Shown in pieces: positions 1 to 9,551 of a stretch of 64,000 bases of DNA (position 1 is the stretch's first letter; each line of letters begins with the position of its first letter). The translations under genes and the position numbers were made by a program. The notes beneath the pieces are model-generated. The model had not been told where the DNA came from. It ran no database searches and worked only from the letters and a program-made list of their open reading frames with translations. The stretch lies in contig NC_080678.1 of NCBI RefSeq assembly GCF_030445035.2, positions 65,549,087 through 65,613,086 on the forward strand, written 5' to 3'. This stretch comes from Dasypus novemcinctus (Eukaryota; Chordata; Mammalia; Cingulata; Dasypodidae).

Positions 1-144
1 GCTACCAGTTGTGCTAAAACTGACCTTCTGAAAGCATGAGTATGGAAACAAAAGACCATCCAGAGGGGGGATGGAGGGCCAAGCTCTGAGACTTCACTGG
101 CTCAGGCAAATCACTGAGCCTTCTTTAACTTTTGCCTTCTCTGC

Positions 145-265
145 CATTATTAAGGGCACGAACTTTGGAGCCAGAGAAACTTTAATATTCTGACACTGGC
201 ACTGACTGATTGTGTGACCTAATACAACCTACTTAATCTCTAAAGGTCTATATGTTCTTAAGTGC
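145..265 (+). repeat. MIR SINE fragment
   Basis: The stretch follows the MIR core order: a 'gagccaga' segment, a 'tgtgtgacct' segment, then 'cttaatctctaaa'. MIR is an ancient tRNA-derived mammalian SINE. The copy is diverged and its ends are approximate. The following 260-360 is low-complexity ATT/ACT-rich sequence. Confidence 0.55.
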
Positions 266-369
266 TGATTATTATTGCTAATATTGATATTATGTCAATA
301 GTATCATCATTACTATTAAAATTATTATTACTACTGCTATTAACACTCTAATCTTACTATTTTTATTTT

Positions 370-1730
370 TCAAGCTTTAGATTGCACAAATATTACATCA
401 AAAATATAAGGGATGCCCATACACCTTATACCCTCCCCCTCCTATACTTTCCCCTATTAACAATATTTTCCATTAGTGTGGTATATTTGTTACAATTGAT
501 GGACAAATATTAAAGTATTGCTACTAACCATAGTCTATAGTTTACATTATAGCTTACACTTTGCACTGCACAGTTTTATAGGTTTTGACAAAATGTATAA
601 TGGCCTGTATCTGTCACTGAAATGTCATGCATGACAATTCCAATGTCCCAAAAATGCCCCTATGTTACACCTATCCTTCCCTCTCCCTTCACTCAAAACA
701 TCTGGTGACCAGTGGCTTTATGTCAATGATACATGTACTTCCATTGCTAGAATGATAGTAGTCTACTTTAGTTCATAGTTGCTAGTTGCTTTCCTACCTT
801 TGATTATTCATTCTTCAATCTTGAAGATTTGGGGATGCTGATGCCCACTCTGTTTCTAATTGAGAGGTTAAGAGGGGGCTTAGAGCCAATGGAGCAGATG
901 GATGAACTGTCTTGCTTGCAGTTGTAGATACTCTCCATTTTTGGGGGATGGACATTGTCCATCATCATCTCCTTGTTGTCCTGCATGACTCCAATGAACT
1001 GGAGAGTAGGTATTGCAACTCTGCTGAGATCCAGGGCTCAAACAGCATATTAAAAAACAAAAGACTTAAGTCTCTGGGACATATATTTAATGAATATAGT
1101 GATAATTATAGGTTCAAATAAATGGGACAGAAGAGCCATGTGTCCAGAGATTATAAATGAGTCTAACTCTATTACACTGGGGAGCATATATTCCAAATTA
1201 GGCCCACTGACAGGGTGTTCAATTCCTGAGATTGTCTGCCTTGTCTATAGTGTCTAGATGTCTCTGGAGCTCTCAGGAATCCTGCTGTTTGAGGCACCAT
1301 TTACTGTGGCAGTCAATGAGACATGCATAAGCGTAACCTCTGGAATGACCTCCTGACTCACTTTGAAATCTCTTAATGATTAACACTCATTTTATTTAAT
1401 ATTTCCCCCTTTTTGTCAAGGTCTTTTTCCAGATGTATCACAAGTTGGCACTTGGTAACGCTCCTTGGTGCCAGGGAGCCTTATCCCCTGGAGTCATGTC
1501 CCAAGCTGGGATGGCGGGTGTGGAGGGCAGGGTAGGTAATGCATTTATGTGCTGAGTTTGGCTTAGAGTGAGACCACATTTAAGCAACAAGGAGACTTTC
1601 AAGAGGTAACTTTTAGGCAATACATAATATTAGGCTAAGTTTCAATTTCACAATAAAAGGTTCATAAGTATAATCATCATCACCAAGGGCCTGATGTAAT
1701 GGTCTGTCCTCCTTGGCTAGGCCTACTCTA
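370..1730 (-). mobile_element. Old L1 3'UTR fragment
   Basis: On the plus strand this region runs colinear with the 3'UTR of the young L1 at 9.6-10.9 kb. The 'atattacatcaaaaatata' start pairs with 9598-9620, and 1395-1620, with 'tgccagggagcc' and 'atgctgagtttggctt', pairs with about 10530-10810. Both are therefore minus-strand L1 3' ends of one lineage. This copy is much more diverged, has no ORF2 and is 5'-truncated. Open frames inside it are chance. A part near 1065-1118 recurs in opposite orientation inside the retrovirus at 37.4 kb. Confidence 0.7.
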
Positions 1731-3417
1731 ATCTTAATAATTCTGTTTAGTTTCTAAGTAACTGTTTCTGACTTTACCTTTTGATTTCACAGCTCATCTC
1801 TTTTATTCTATCTGACGTGTTGCTTTTGATATTTAGTAAATAACTAAATTTCTGCCTTTCTCACAATAATATTCTACTTTTCCATGAAAGACCAAAAAAA
1901 GGATAAAAATGGAGCAGAATAGGAGACGACAGATTATTTTATGCCCTTGTCATCTATTGAATAATCACCACCAGTATCAAGCAGTTTTGTGGGGTTTTTT
2001 TGGTGGATACATTAAATGTCCATTTTTTTATCTTTGAAAATGTACCCAAAGGCCTGCCCTTCAGTGTTTTAGCATCACTGACACTAATTCTGTAATTCTA
2101 CATCTTTCCATAGTTAACTTTATTTACCTGCATCACATTACACATTTTTAACATATTCTAATCTATCTCTTGATCTCATTAGAAAGCTCTCTGTGTAACC
2201 ATACTGCTTTCTGAAATTTGCCCCAGCACTTTCCCAAAGACAGTTAGAAAAAAAATTAAAATTGTTAATAAATATTGAAAGAAGAAAATTTACTTTTCTG
2301 GACATTTTTCCTCCTTTTTAAACAACAATGAGGATCCATCTTTTATCAATATGTCTTTTCAAAGGCAACTCAGTGATATTTACCAATAGTTGTCCACTTT
2401 CTAGAATATGAGATTCAAATTAACTTCCCCTTTCAGAGTTAATGGTTTGTGAAATTTTACACAGGGAGACAGTCTGTAAATGCCACATTAACCTGTCCCT
2501 CCCACTTAGAATTTCTGAATAAACAGAAATTGTTTCTTCTATTTAAGAGATATTTGTATTTAATTCCATAAGCAAAATGGGAGCCAATGAGGACTCATAT
2601 TTTTCTAACAGAAATAACTCAGACTAGAATTTGGGGTCAAATGAGGAACAACAAAGAAAACAAATCTGATTTATAAAAGCCATGATGTAAGCATAACTAC
2701 TTTTAGTTTGAAAAATTGCTACAGTAAAACCCAGTCATTTTATTTTTGAGCATTTATTTTCTTTATGGAAAAGAAAGAACTTTTACATAAGTTTATATTT
2801 ATTAATTTACTCTCAGTATGAATTGAAAAGAGACATGTTAACTTATGGAAAACCATTACATGCAAAAAATTTCAGAGAAAATAGCTCACAATAGCTGGGT
2901 CCCTTCCTGTCATACTATAAGAGTCTGGGTTACTTTTTTTTCATTATTTGCATGGCTTCAGGAAAAAAAGCACAAGCATATATGGAGCTGAGGGTTTGAG
3001 TTTGCACAAATACATATTTATAACTAGAAGTTTGGGAAGCTGAGGTATGATTTAATCTGAATGAATATTTTATACTAAAACCAAAATGCCTATGACAAAG
3101 TATCTCACAGGGTACCTGGAAGAACTTTGATAAGTGGCCCACATTCCTCAAATCTATAGCTCCCCCTTGCTCTAAACAATCCAGCTGGATGATTCTGTTC
3201 TTTTTTTTTTCTTCAATTTTCAATAACTTTGAAAATTGTGTATTTATAAAATGAAAAGCCTTCATCAAAATACACTTTTCACAGGGAAACATTTATACAA
3301 ACAGACAAGTGGATTTATACAAATTTTTTAAAAACTTAAGCTGGGTAGGTTTCGGTGTGGATCACGAGTCTGTCTGTATCAAGCACAGTTGCACTTATTC
3401 TCCAAGAGCTCTTCATC
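1731..3417. other. No gene recognised
   Basis: AT-rich sequence with short A and T runs. A 120-codon minus-strand open frame at 2930-3292 shows no recognisable motif and is not supported as a gene. No repeat family was assigned. Confidence 0.5.
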
Positions 3418-3421
3418 TTCT

Positions 3422-3958
3422 TGTAAGAGACAAGGATCATTTTAGTTTTCACATAAAGGTAATATAAAGCAGGGAGGAAAAAAATATTCATTAATGTAAC
3501 CTGGTAGCCTACTGCCTCAGGCTCCCACCCCCAGGTTAAGCAGGAACAAACAAAACCATCTTAAGCCAGTTCTATAGCTGGTAAAAAGGATGCACAAGAA
3601 AGAGCTAAGTCAATAACATTTCAGCACTAAATTCTATTCCTTATTTGGCAAAAGAAGCAGGTAAAAGCCAAAATGGTTGGAATGTGATGAGGGAGACTGT
3701 TAATCAAAAACTGAGGTACTTGCATGGGTAAGTTAGACTTCTTGGATAGCCTGTAACTTCCGAAGTATCCAATCTATGGAGAAACAGAGGAAGGGCTTGG
3801 GTTCTGGGCTTAGGGATATAAATTGTGTCATTTTCCTTTGGGGCACCAGCCACATTTTCTGGTTGTGCACCCCTTCTTGCAAGATTGAGAATAAATTATT
3901 TTCTTCTCCACAATCGGGTGAGCCTTATTTTCTTCCAGGAAAAGATTTCTTTCTTACA
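3422..3958 (+). repeat. 5' LTR of retrovirus A
   Basis: 537-bp LTR, TG...CA. A TATAAA box lies at 3817-3822 and an AATAAA polyadenylation signal at 3890-3895, the spacing expected for a U3-R-U5 layout. It aligns along its length with 6090-6551 with scattered substitutions. Unlike the 3' copy it keeps the TATA-to-poly(A) segment. Confidence 0.85.
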
Positions 3959-3980
3959 ACTTCGGGGACTCACCCAGGAT
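3959..3980 (+). promoter_or_regulatory. Primer binding site, tRNA-Pro-like
   Basis: Just inside the 5' LTR, 3962-3980 reads tcggggactcacccaggat. This resembles, with several mismatches, the primer site complementary to the 3' end of tRNA-Pro used by many gammaretroviruses. The position is right; the tRNA assignment is inference. Confidence 0.55.
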
Positions 3981-4559
3981 TCTGAAGCTTTAGAGAGCAG
4001 ACCTCAGGGTACATGTCAGGGAGGAGCACCCTGCTTCTTTAAGTGGTTTTGTACTCCACCAGCCTCTGGCAGCCAAGGAACCCAAGAACAGATGCTTAGA
4101 TCTACTGATTGTGGATCAGAAAAAGGGAAGGGAAAATCTGCCTCTCATTGACTAAGTGACTCCTTGCATGGACCAAGGTAAGAACAAGGACTATCAAGTA
4201 TTACCTTGGTGGTGGGGAATTCTGATGAGTCTGAAGTTGGTTGTGCATGCGTGAGATGCGTGACATACTGTGAGAAGTGAATATGGAGTCCCAATTCACA
4301 GTTCCCTTCTCCCATGATGGGAAGGGCCAGAAACAGATGAAGCAAAAGATTTGAGAGAAAGAGACCCAGACAAGATTTGGAACGGGAAATAGAGGTAGTT
4401 GGTCAACTGGGTAAAAGGGGAGTGGGGTGTCTGTAGGAACCCCCTGAGATATTAGGGAGGATGTTATGGCATTGGACTGATAATGATCGGGCCAGGGAAA
4501 AAGATGAGAAGAAAATGATTAAATACTGCTGTGTCTAGACCAAGGAAAGTATTTTACCA

Positions 4560-5842
4560 CCCAACATATTCCGGCCAAAGTATGGGGCAGATAAGGATTG
4601 GCTTTGTGCTGACCCTGAATGTATGTTAATGGGAAAACACCCTTCTCCAAAAAAGAGACTAACTATGCCATATACTGTTTAAAGGGAAAGGGGGCCACTC
4701 CTTATCCTTTGAAAGCTGAAAATCTAGATCTTGAGACTAAACTTGCAGAAACTAAAGCTGCAGAAACACAAGCCAAAGAAACTAAAGCCTGGAACCCCCT
4801 GTTCAATCTCCCTCCTCCTTATGTTCCCCCTGCCTTCCCAGGACAAGAGTCATTAGACTTGGAGGGCCCAATAGAACCTATTCTAAACCCTGGGGAACTG
4901 GAGAATCAAGCAGGACCAACAGCCCCCCTGATTACAAACCACCAACAGCTGAGGAAAGAATTGGAACAGTGTAAGAAAAACAAACAAAATTTTCCATTCC
5001 CCAGAGCACTTGAAGAAAAGAGGATGAAAGAACAAAATTCCACTGAGCCTTTGTATCCACTGAGAGAAGTACCAATGGGGCCAGGGAAAATTGGCTACAT
5101 AAATGCTCCACTGATGAGTACCGAAGTAAGGAACTTCAAAAAGAAGATGAAATCACTAATGGAAGATACGGCACGGCTGGCTGAATAAGCAGATCAATTC
5201 CTAGGTTCTAGTTTATATACCTGACCTGAATTTAAGACCATACTGAATATTCTCTTTACAGGAGAAGAAAGAGGAATGGTGCAGAGGGGAATGATGAAGG
5301 AGTGGGAAAGGCAGCATCTGCCCGGACAGGAGGTAATGGCAGCAAAATATAAGTTCCCAAACACAGACCCTAATTGGGATAATAACAACCTGGGGGACAG
5401 AATACAGATGAAAGATCTTTGAAATCTCATTATATAGGGAATCAAATTGGCTGTACCCAAATCTCAAAACTTAAATAAGGTCTTTGAAGTAGCTCAAGAG
5501 AAAGACAAACTCCCTCTGCTTACCTGTAACAATTGAGCGACCAAGTGAGGAAATAATTCAGAGATGGACCCTGATAATCCTGTGGCTCAAGGAATGTTAA
5601 AAGTCAGCTATGTGAAAGGGTCTTGGCCTGATATTCAGAAGAAGATTCAGAAAATAAAAAGATGGATGGATAAGCCATTGGAAGAGTTATTCAGAGAGTC
5701 CCAGAAATTGTTCATAAGGAGAAAGGAGAAAAAGCAGAAACAGAAAGCAAAAGTTATGATAAGCACAGTTGACCAAATGGTTAAGAAAAGATTGGAGAAG
5801 AGTCAGGGAGGAAATAGACAGGGGTTGCACTGTCCATCTTAG
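4560..5842 (+). pseudogene. Retroviral gag remnant
   Basis: Broken structural-polyprotein gene in at least three pieces. Around 4570-4625 a matrix-like segment is followed by a frame change near 4620. An open frame of 189 codons at 4619-5188 carries a proline-rich stretch with a PPPY late-domain-type motif, then the start of capsid. Another piece at 5564-5842 resembles the capsid C-terminus, including a lysine- and glutamate-rich run. The pieces are separated by stop codons and frameshifts, so no full Gag can be made. Similarity is to class I/gammaretroviral Gag by pattern only. Confidence 0.75.
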
Positions 5843-5847
5843 ATTCC

Positions 5848-6024
5848 CTCATTGTCTCAGCTGTGGTGCTTACCACAGTTGGATGTTGTATCATTCCATG
5901 TGCCCAAGAGCTAGTTCAAAGACTCACTGAAACCACCCTAACCAAACAAATGCCCATAAAGCATGGACAAAACAATCTGTACCCCTTAAGGAAGGATATC
6001 CCTATGATGAGGAATGCAAGATAG
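5848..6024 (+). pseudogene. Env transmembrane tail remnant
   Basis: An open stretch of 58 codons ending at the TAG at 6022-6024. It encodes a hydrophobic segment, a cysteine pair and a short cytoplasmic-type tail, as at the end of class I retroviral Env. It follows the gag remnant directly, so everything from the end of gag to the end of env is missing. It lacks the surface subunit, fusion peptide and ectodomain. Confidence 0.6.
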
Positions 6025-6072
6025 CTCTTAGAAAATGTGAAGAACAGAAAAGTGAAAACTAAAAAGAGTTTA

Positions 6073-6089
6073 AAAGAAAGAGGGGCAAT
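6073..6089 (+). promoter_or_regulatory. Polypurine tract of retrovirus A
   Basis: The purine run aaaagaaagagggg ends just before the 3' LTR start at 6090, the position of the plus-strand primer in retroviruses. Confidence 0.65.
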
Positions 6090-6551
6090 TGTAAGAGATG
6101 GGGATCAGCTCAGTTTTCACATAAAGGTAATATAAAGAAGGGAGGAAGAAAATATTAATTAATGCACCCTGGCAGCCTACTGCCTCAGTCTCCCATTCCT
6201 GGGTTAAGCAGGAACAAAGGAAACCAACCTAAGCCAGTCCTATAGCCAGTAAAAAGGATGCACAAGAAAGATCTAAGTCAGTACCAACATAGCACTAAAT
6301 GCCATTCCTTATTTGGCAGAAGGAGCAGGTAAAAACCAAAATGGTTGGAAAGTGATGAGGGAAACTGTTAATCAAAAACTGGGGGATTTGCACAGGAAAG
6401 TTAGACCTCTTGTATAGGCTGTGACCCCTGAAGTACCCAATCTATAGAGAAACAAAAGAAGGGCTTGCATGCTAGGCTGAGCCTATTTTCTTCCAGAGGT
6501 GAAAAGAAGGTGGGTGAGCCTTATTTTCTTCCAGAAGATTTTTTTCTTACA
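6090..6551 (+). repeat. 3' LTR of retrovirus A, rearranged
   Basis: 462-bp LTR that aligns with 3422-3958 but lacks about 75-100 bp containing the TATA box and poly(A) signal. Near its end the 'ttattttcttccag' segment occurs twice (about 6483-6496 and 6520-6533), a local duplication. Confidence 0.8.
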
Positions 6552-6729
6552 TTCTGAGCTCTTTTTTTTTTTTTTCAATATTTTAAATTCAGATTTCAGG
6601 AGCCCCATGTTTGTTTTTCATTTCACCTCATCTTTGAACATGTTCTAAGCACTTACAATTCTCTGACAGACTTTTGGAGCATGGTCAAAATGCTCTTTAA
6701 TCATTAGTTAAAAATGTTTAACAACAATG

Positions 6730-6880
6730 CATGATATTGGCGGTAGGGTGATGTATGAGAACCCTGTGTGATGTTATGGATTTTTGTTTTGTAAGTTCAT
6801 GACAATTACTATACACTTATTGTTTATGTATGTTCATGTATGAGTTATATACTTCAGTTTTAAAAATTAAAAAGTAATAA
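6730..6880 (+). repeat. Possible L1 3' end fragment
   Basis: A 'ggtagggtgatgtatgagaa' segment is followed by T-rich then A-rich sequence. The order resembles the L1 3' end at 59.67-59.78 kb. Similarity is weak. Confidence 0.3.
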
Positions 6881-7359
6881 TGGAAATAATAAAAAAATGA
6901 AGAAAAAAGAGAAAGAAAAAAGCACTTGGAAAACCTGTGGTATAAGAGTTCACTTACAAACTTGCAACCATGGCCGTGGCTGTTCACAAAGGACTGTGGC
7001 ATTGGTCAAATGCTCCAAGGTTTTCTCCTGTTCACCTTGGGCTAGTAAGTCCTTTGCTGAACTGTGTGTCTTCAAGGAACGGTTTCTCCACAGCTTTGGC
7101 ACGTTTCAGATCAGGTAACTTGAAAAAGCCGACTTTCTATTTGGCAAGTTTCTGTTTCTTTCTTGGCTCTCATAGCCTGTTTCTGAAACTGGGGTCACTC
7201 TGTCTCTTGCAGTGCAACTAAATACTGCACCCCTCCCAGACAGCCCCACCTATGCTGGCAGCGAGGCCACTTTTCCAACCCCCCATTCTCTCCCAGTTAC
7301 AGAGTGTAGAGGGGGGTGTTGGCCTGCGAAGAAGTTAGTTGCCAACTCTCCAATGGTGA
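6881..7359. other. No gene recognised
   Basis: Mixed-composition sequence with C-rich stretches near 7230-7290. Overlapping short open frames (6897-7221) show no family resemblance and are treated as chance. Confidence 0.45.
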
Positions 7360-7875
7360 AGTGCTTTTTTAATTGTTAATATTTTTTATCTTTTGTACAT
7401 TTCTGCATAGGGAGCCACCAAATTGTGTGGCATCATGACAAATGAAAACAGGTTGAAAATGAAGAGACATATTTAGGCATGGGGGTTTCTTGTCTTCTTG
7501 CAGAATGCACAAGTGGTGAGGAAAAGCATTTTAGGCAGCTCCTTTTTCTGTTTTTATCTATCTGCCTAGCAACCCAGACTGGAGAGGAAGAAGCAAGATG
7601 AATTCCACAAAATTAACAAGCAAGTAGTCATGATAGATGTGTGATATGGCTATACTTTCCTTTTGAATATTTCCAAATAAAAGGTGAAATGAGGAAAATA
7701 ATTCATCTTTCATTCTCTTCAACAGAAAATGCAAAACTAACTAGCTTCCTAACATGGACACTGTCCAATGAAAATGCTTATTTCAGCAGAGGGATACAGA
7801 TCTATTGGGAAGCCTAAGAATCAGCAATCCTTGTGTCAGAAAGAGGACAGGATCCCTGTCCACAGCAGTACATAC
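7360..7875. repeat. Direct repeat unit, copy 1
   Basis: About 0.5 kb that recurs diverged at 8490-8985 in the same orientation. Shared landmarks in order: 'caccaaat...tggca.catga.aaatgaa', 'gcaagta.gtagtcat', 'aaaatgcaaa.cta', and 'caggatccctgtc'. No coding frame or known family was recognised. It may be a tandem duplication or two insertions of one repeat. Confidence 0.65.
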
Positions 7876-8039
7876 ACCAGAAAGCAAATGTGATGATACA
7901 TGGGGGCAGGGGGCGGGGGTTGGATAGGACAAGGGTAGGAAGTGCCGGCAGCAGGCCAGGGGGGTGACCAGACGCACCAGACTGACCCTGATCCCACTCC
8001 CTGTCAGGAACCAGCCCTCTCTACATCAGGCGGTATTTG

Positions 8040-8255
8040 TAAATCATGCCACTGTGACTATGGGTACAACTCAATCATACCGCTGTGACCATGGGTGCAA
8101 CTCAATACTTCGCTTCCTGAAGAACCAACACTGTCTTCCACTTTTAGGTCTTGGTGACCCGCGCCATTTTACAATCCCATCGTCAGTGAATGAGCATTCC
8201 TCAGTCTTTCTCTACATCCTCTCCAAAACTTGCAGGTATTTTTTAAATTAATTTT
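8040..8255 (-). mobile_element. L1 ORF2 3' fragment
   Basis: The plus strand from about 8110 to 8255 resembles the reverse of L1 ORF2 near its C-terminus: 'aagaaccaacactgt', 'gcgccattttacaatccca', 'ctacatcctctccaaaactt'. The matching young L1 region is 12700-12800. The start of this stretch holds two near-copies of a ~35-bp unit (8036-8106). Highly diverged, no open frame. Confidence 0.55.
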
Positions 8256-8489
8256 TAAAATTTTTATTGTTTGCGCTTATGACAATGAGCATTAAAAACA
8301 AACAGAACACACACATACCAGACTTTTACCAGATTGTATATACAGATGCTCCAAAAAAAATTTCCCTCTATTTTGTTGTTTTAGGATATCTCTTACCCAG
8401 AGGATCAAAAAATTCCAGTGTTGTGGATGCTGTCAGCTTGAGAAGGAGGAGTGGGATCAGGACCTGAAATGTGAAGTCAGTGAGCAGAA

Positions 8490-8985
8490 AGACAAGGTTT
8501 AATGATAATTTTGTAAAAAATCTTTTCTACATTTTTGCCTCAGGTTCCCACCAAATGATATGGCACCATGAGAAATGAAGAGAGAATTAAAATGAAGAAA
8601 GTGATTATGTAGAGATCCTTGGGTTTGCTGGTTTCTCACAGAATGCAGGAAAGCTCTATTTCACTTTGAAGAGATTTTACTTGGCAACTCTAACGGGTGA
8701 AGAAGCTGCACAATGACCTGAGCAAAATGAGCAAGTAGGTAGTCATAGCTGTGTGGTATGGCTTTCTATTTTTTTTTTTTATAGCTTCAAGTAAAATGTG
8801 AAATGAAGAAAATCATTTATCTTTTATTCTCTTAAAGAGAAAATGCAAAGCTATGTGGCTTACTAACACTGACAGTCACCACCAGTATTTAATTCAGCCA
8901 AGAGAGACAGATCTACTAGGAACCAGTGGATACATATATACTTGGGTCTGAAACAGTACAGGATCCCTGTCGACAATAGAAAAAT
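8490..8985. repeat. Direct repeat unit, copy 2
   Basis: Second copy of the unit at 7360-7875, same orientation, with an offset of about 1.11-1.13 kb that drifts because of small indels. It has a T run at 8769-8780 not seen in copy 1. Confidence 0.65.
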
Positions 8986-9537
8986 GGTATCCAGGAGTAA
9001 GGGCTTACACTCATTTGCATTGCTTCCTCACTAGAATATGTCCCAGTGGATTCCAGAGTTCTTTACAGATGTGTGAAGAAGACCCTGGTGTTCAAGAGGG
9101 TCAGGAAAATACTTGTTTCTAAACCCGATCACAATCCTTGAAAAAGAACCAAGAAATGAAGGTTTTCCTGGACCAACATATTTTCAAGAAAGAAAGTATC
9201 CCAGACACTCCAAATGATCATCTCTTCAGAGGGCAGCATTTTGGTTTCAATTGTTGCCATGCAGCTCAAGCCTCACGCCATTGGCAGAAATGTGCTGCTA
9301 GAGTTGAATTTCTGAATTGAAGTGGACCTGGCAGATTTTGCCGTGAAATCTCTGCTACCGTAGTCCCAGCCCCTCCTGGCCATTCTGCGTCTTGACTCTT
9401 GATCCAGGTCTAGGCTATAACTCATTGGAGCACCCTCACGACTGAGCTTCAACCCTGGTTTTGTGTTTGGATACTATGCTGTGTGCCTCTAGCCATGAAG
9501 GCAAGTTCACAGCCAGTCTGCAGAGTTCATGAGAAAG
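8986..9537. other. Flank left of the young L1, no gene recognised
   Basis: Ordinary sequence with no repeat assigned. The open frame at 9138-9320 shows no motif. The last bases (9538 on) form the left target-site duplication of the L1 insertion. Confidence 0.45.
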
Positions 9538-9551
9538 TCCAGGTCTTTTTT
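9538..9551. repeat. Left target-site duplication of the U6/L1 insertion
   Basis: tccaggtctttttt, identical to 16926-16939. Its T run merges with the element's poly(A) tail (T run on this strand), so the inner boundary is not exact. Confidence 0.9.

Larger units (their letters stand above)
3422..6551 (+). mobile_element. Endogenous retrovirus A, internally deleted
   Basis: A short provirus bounded by two related LTRs that begin TGTAAGAGA and end CTTACA. It is flanked by a 4-bp target duplication, ttct, at 3418-3421 and 6552-6555. Order: 5' LTR, a primer site resembling the tRNA-Pro type, gag remnants, a short Env transmembrane tail, a polypurine tract, 3' LTR. Protease, reverse transcriptase, integrase and most of env are absent, so the internal part is about 2.1 kb rather than the usual 6-8 kb. 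The Gag style and 4-bp duplication suggest a class I (gammaretrovirus-like) element. It is a defective fossil: gag is frameshifted and the LTRs differ at many sites. Confidence 0.85.

Noticed and set aside
2930..3292. 120-codon minus-strand protein
   Set aside because: No family resemblance, no repeat support, and length within chance for this amount of sequence.
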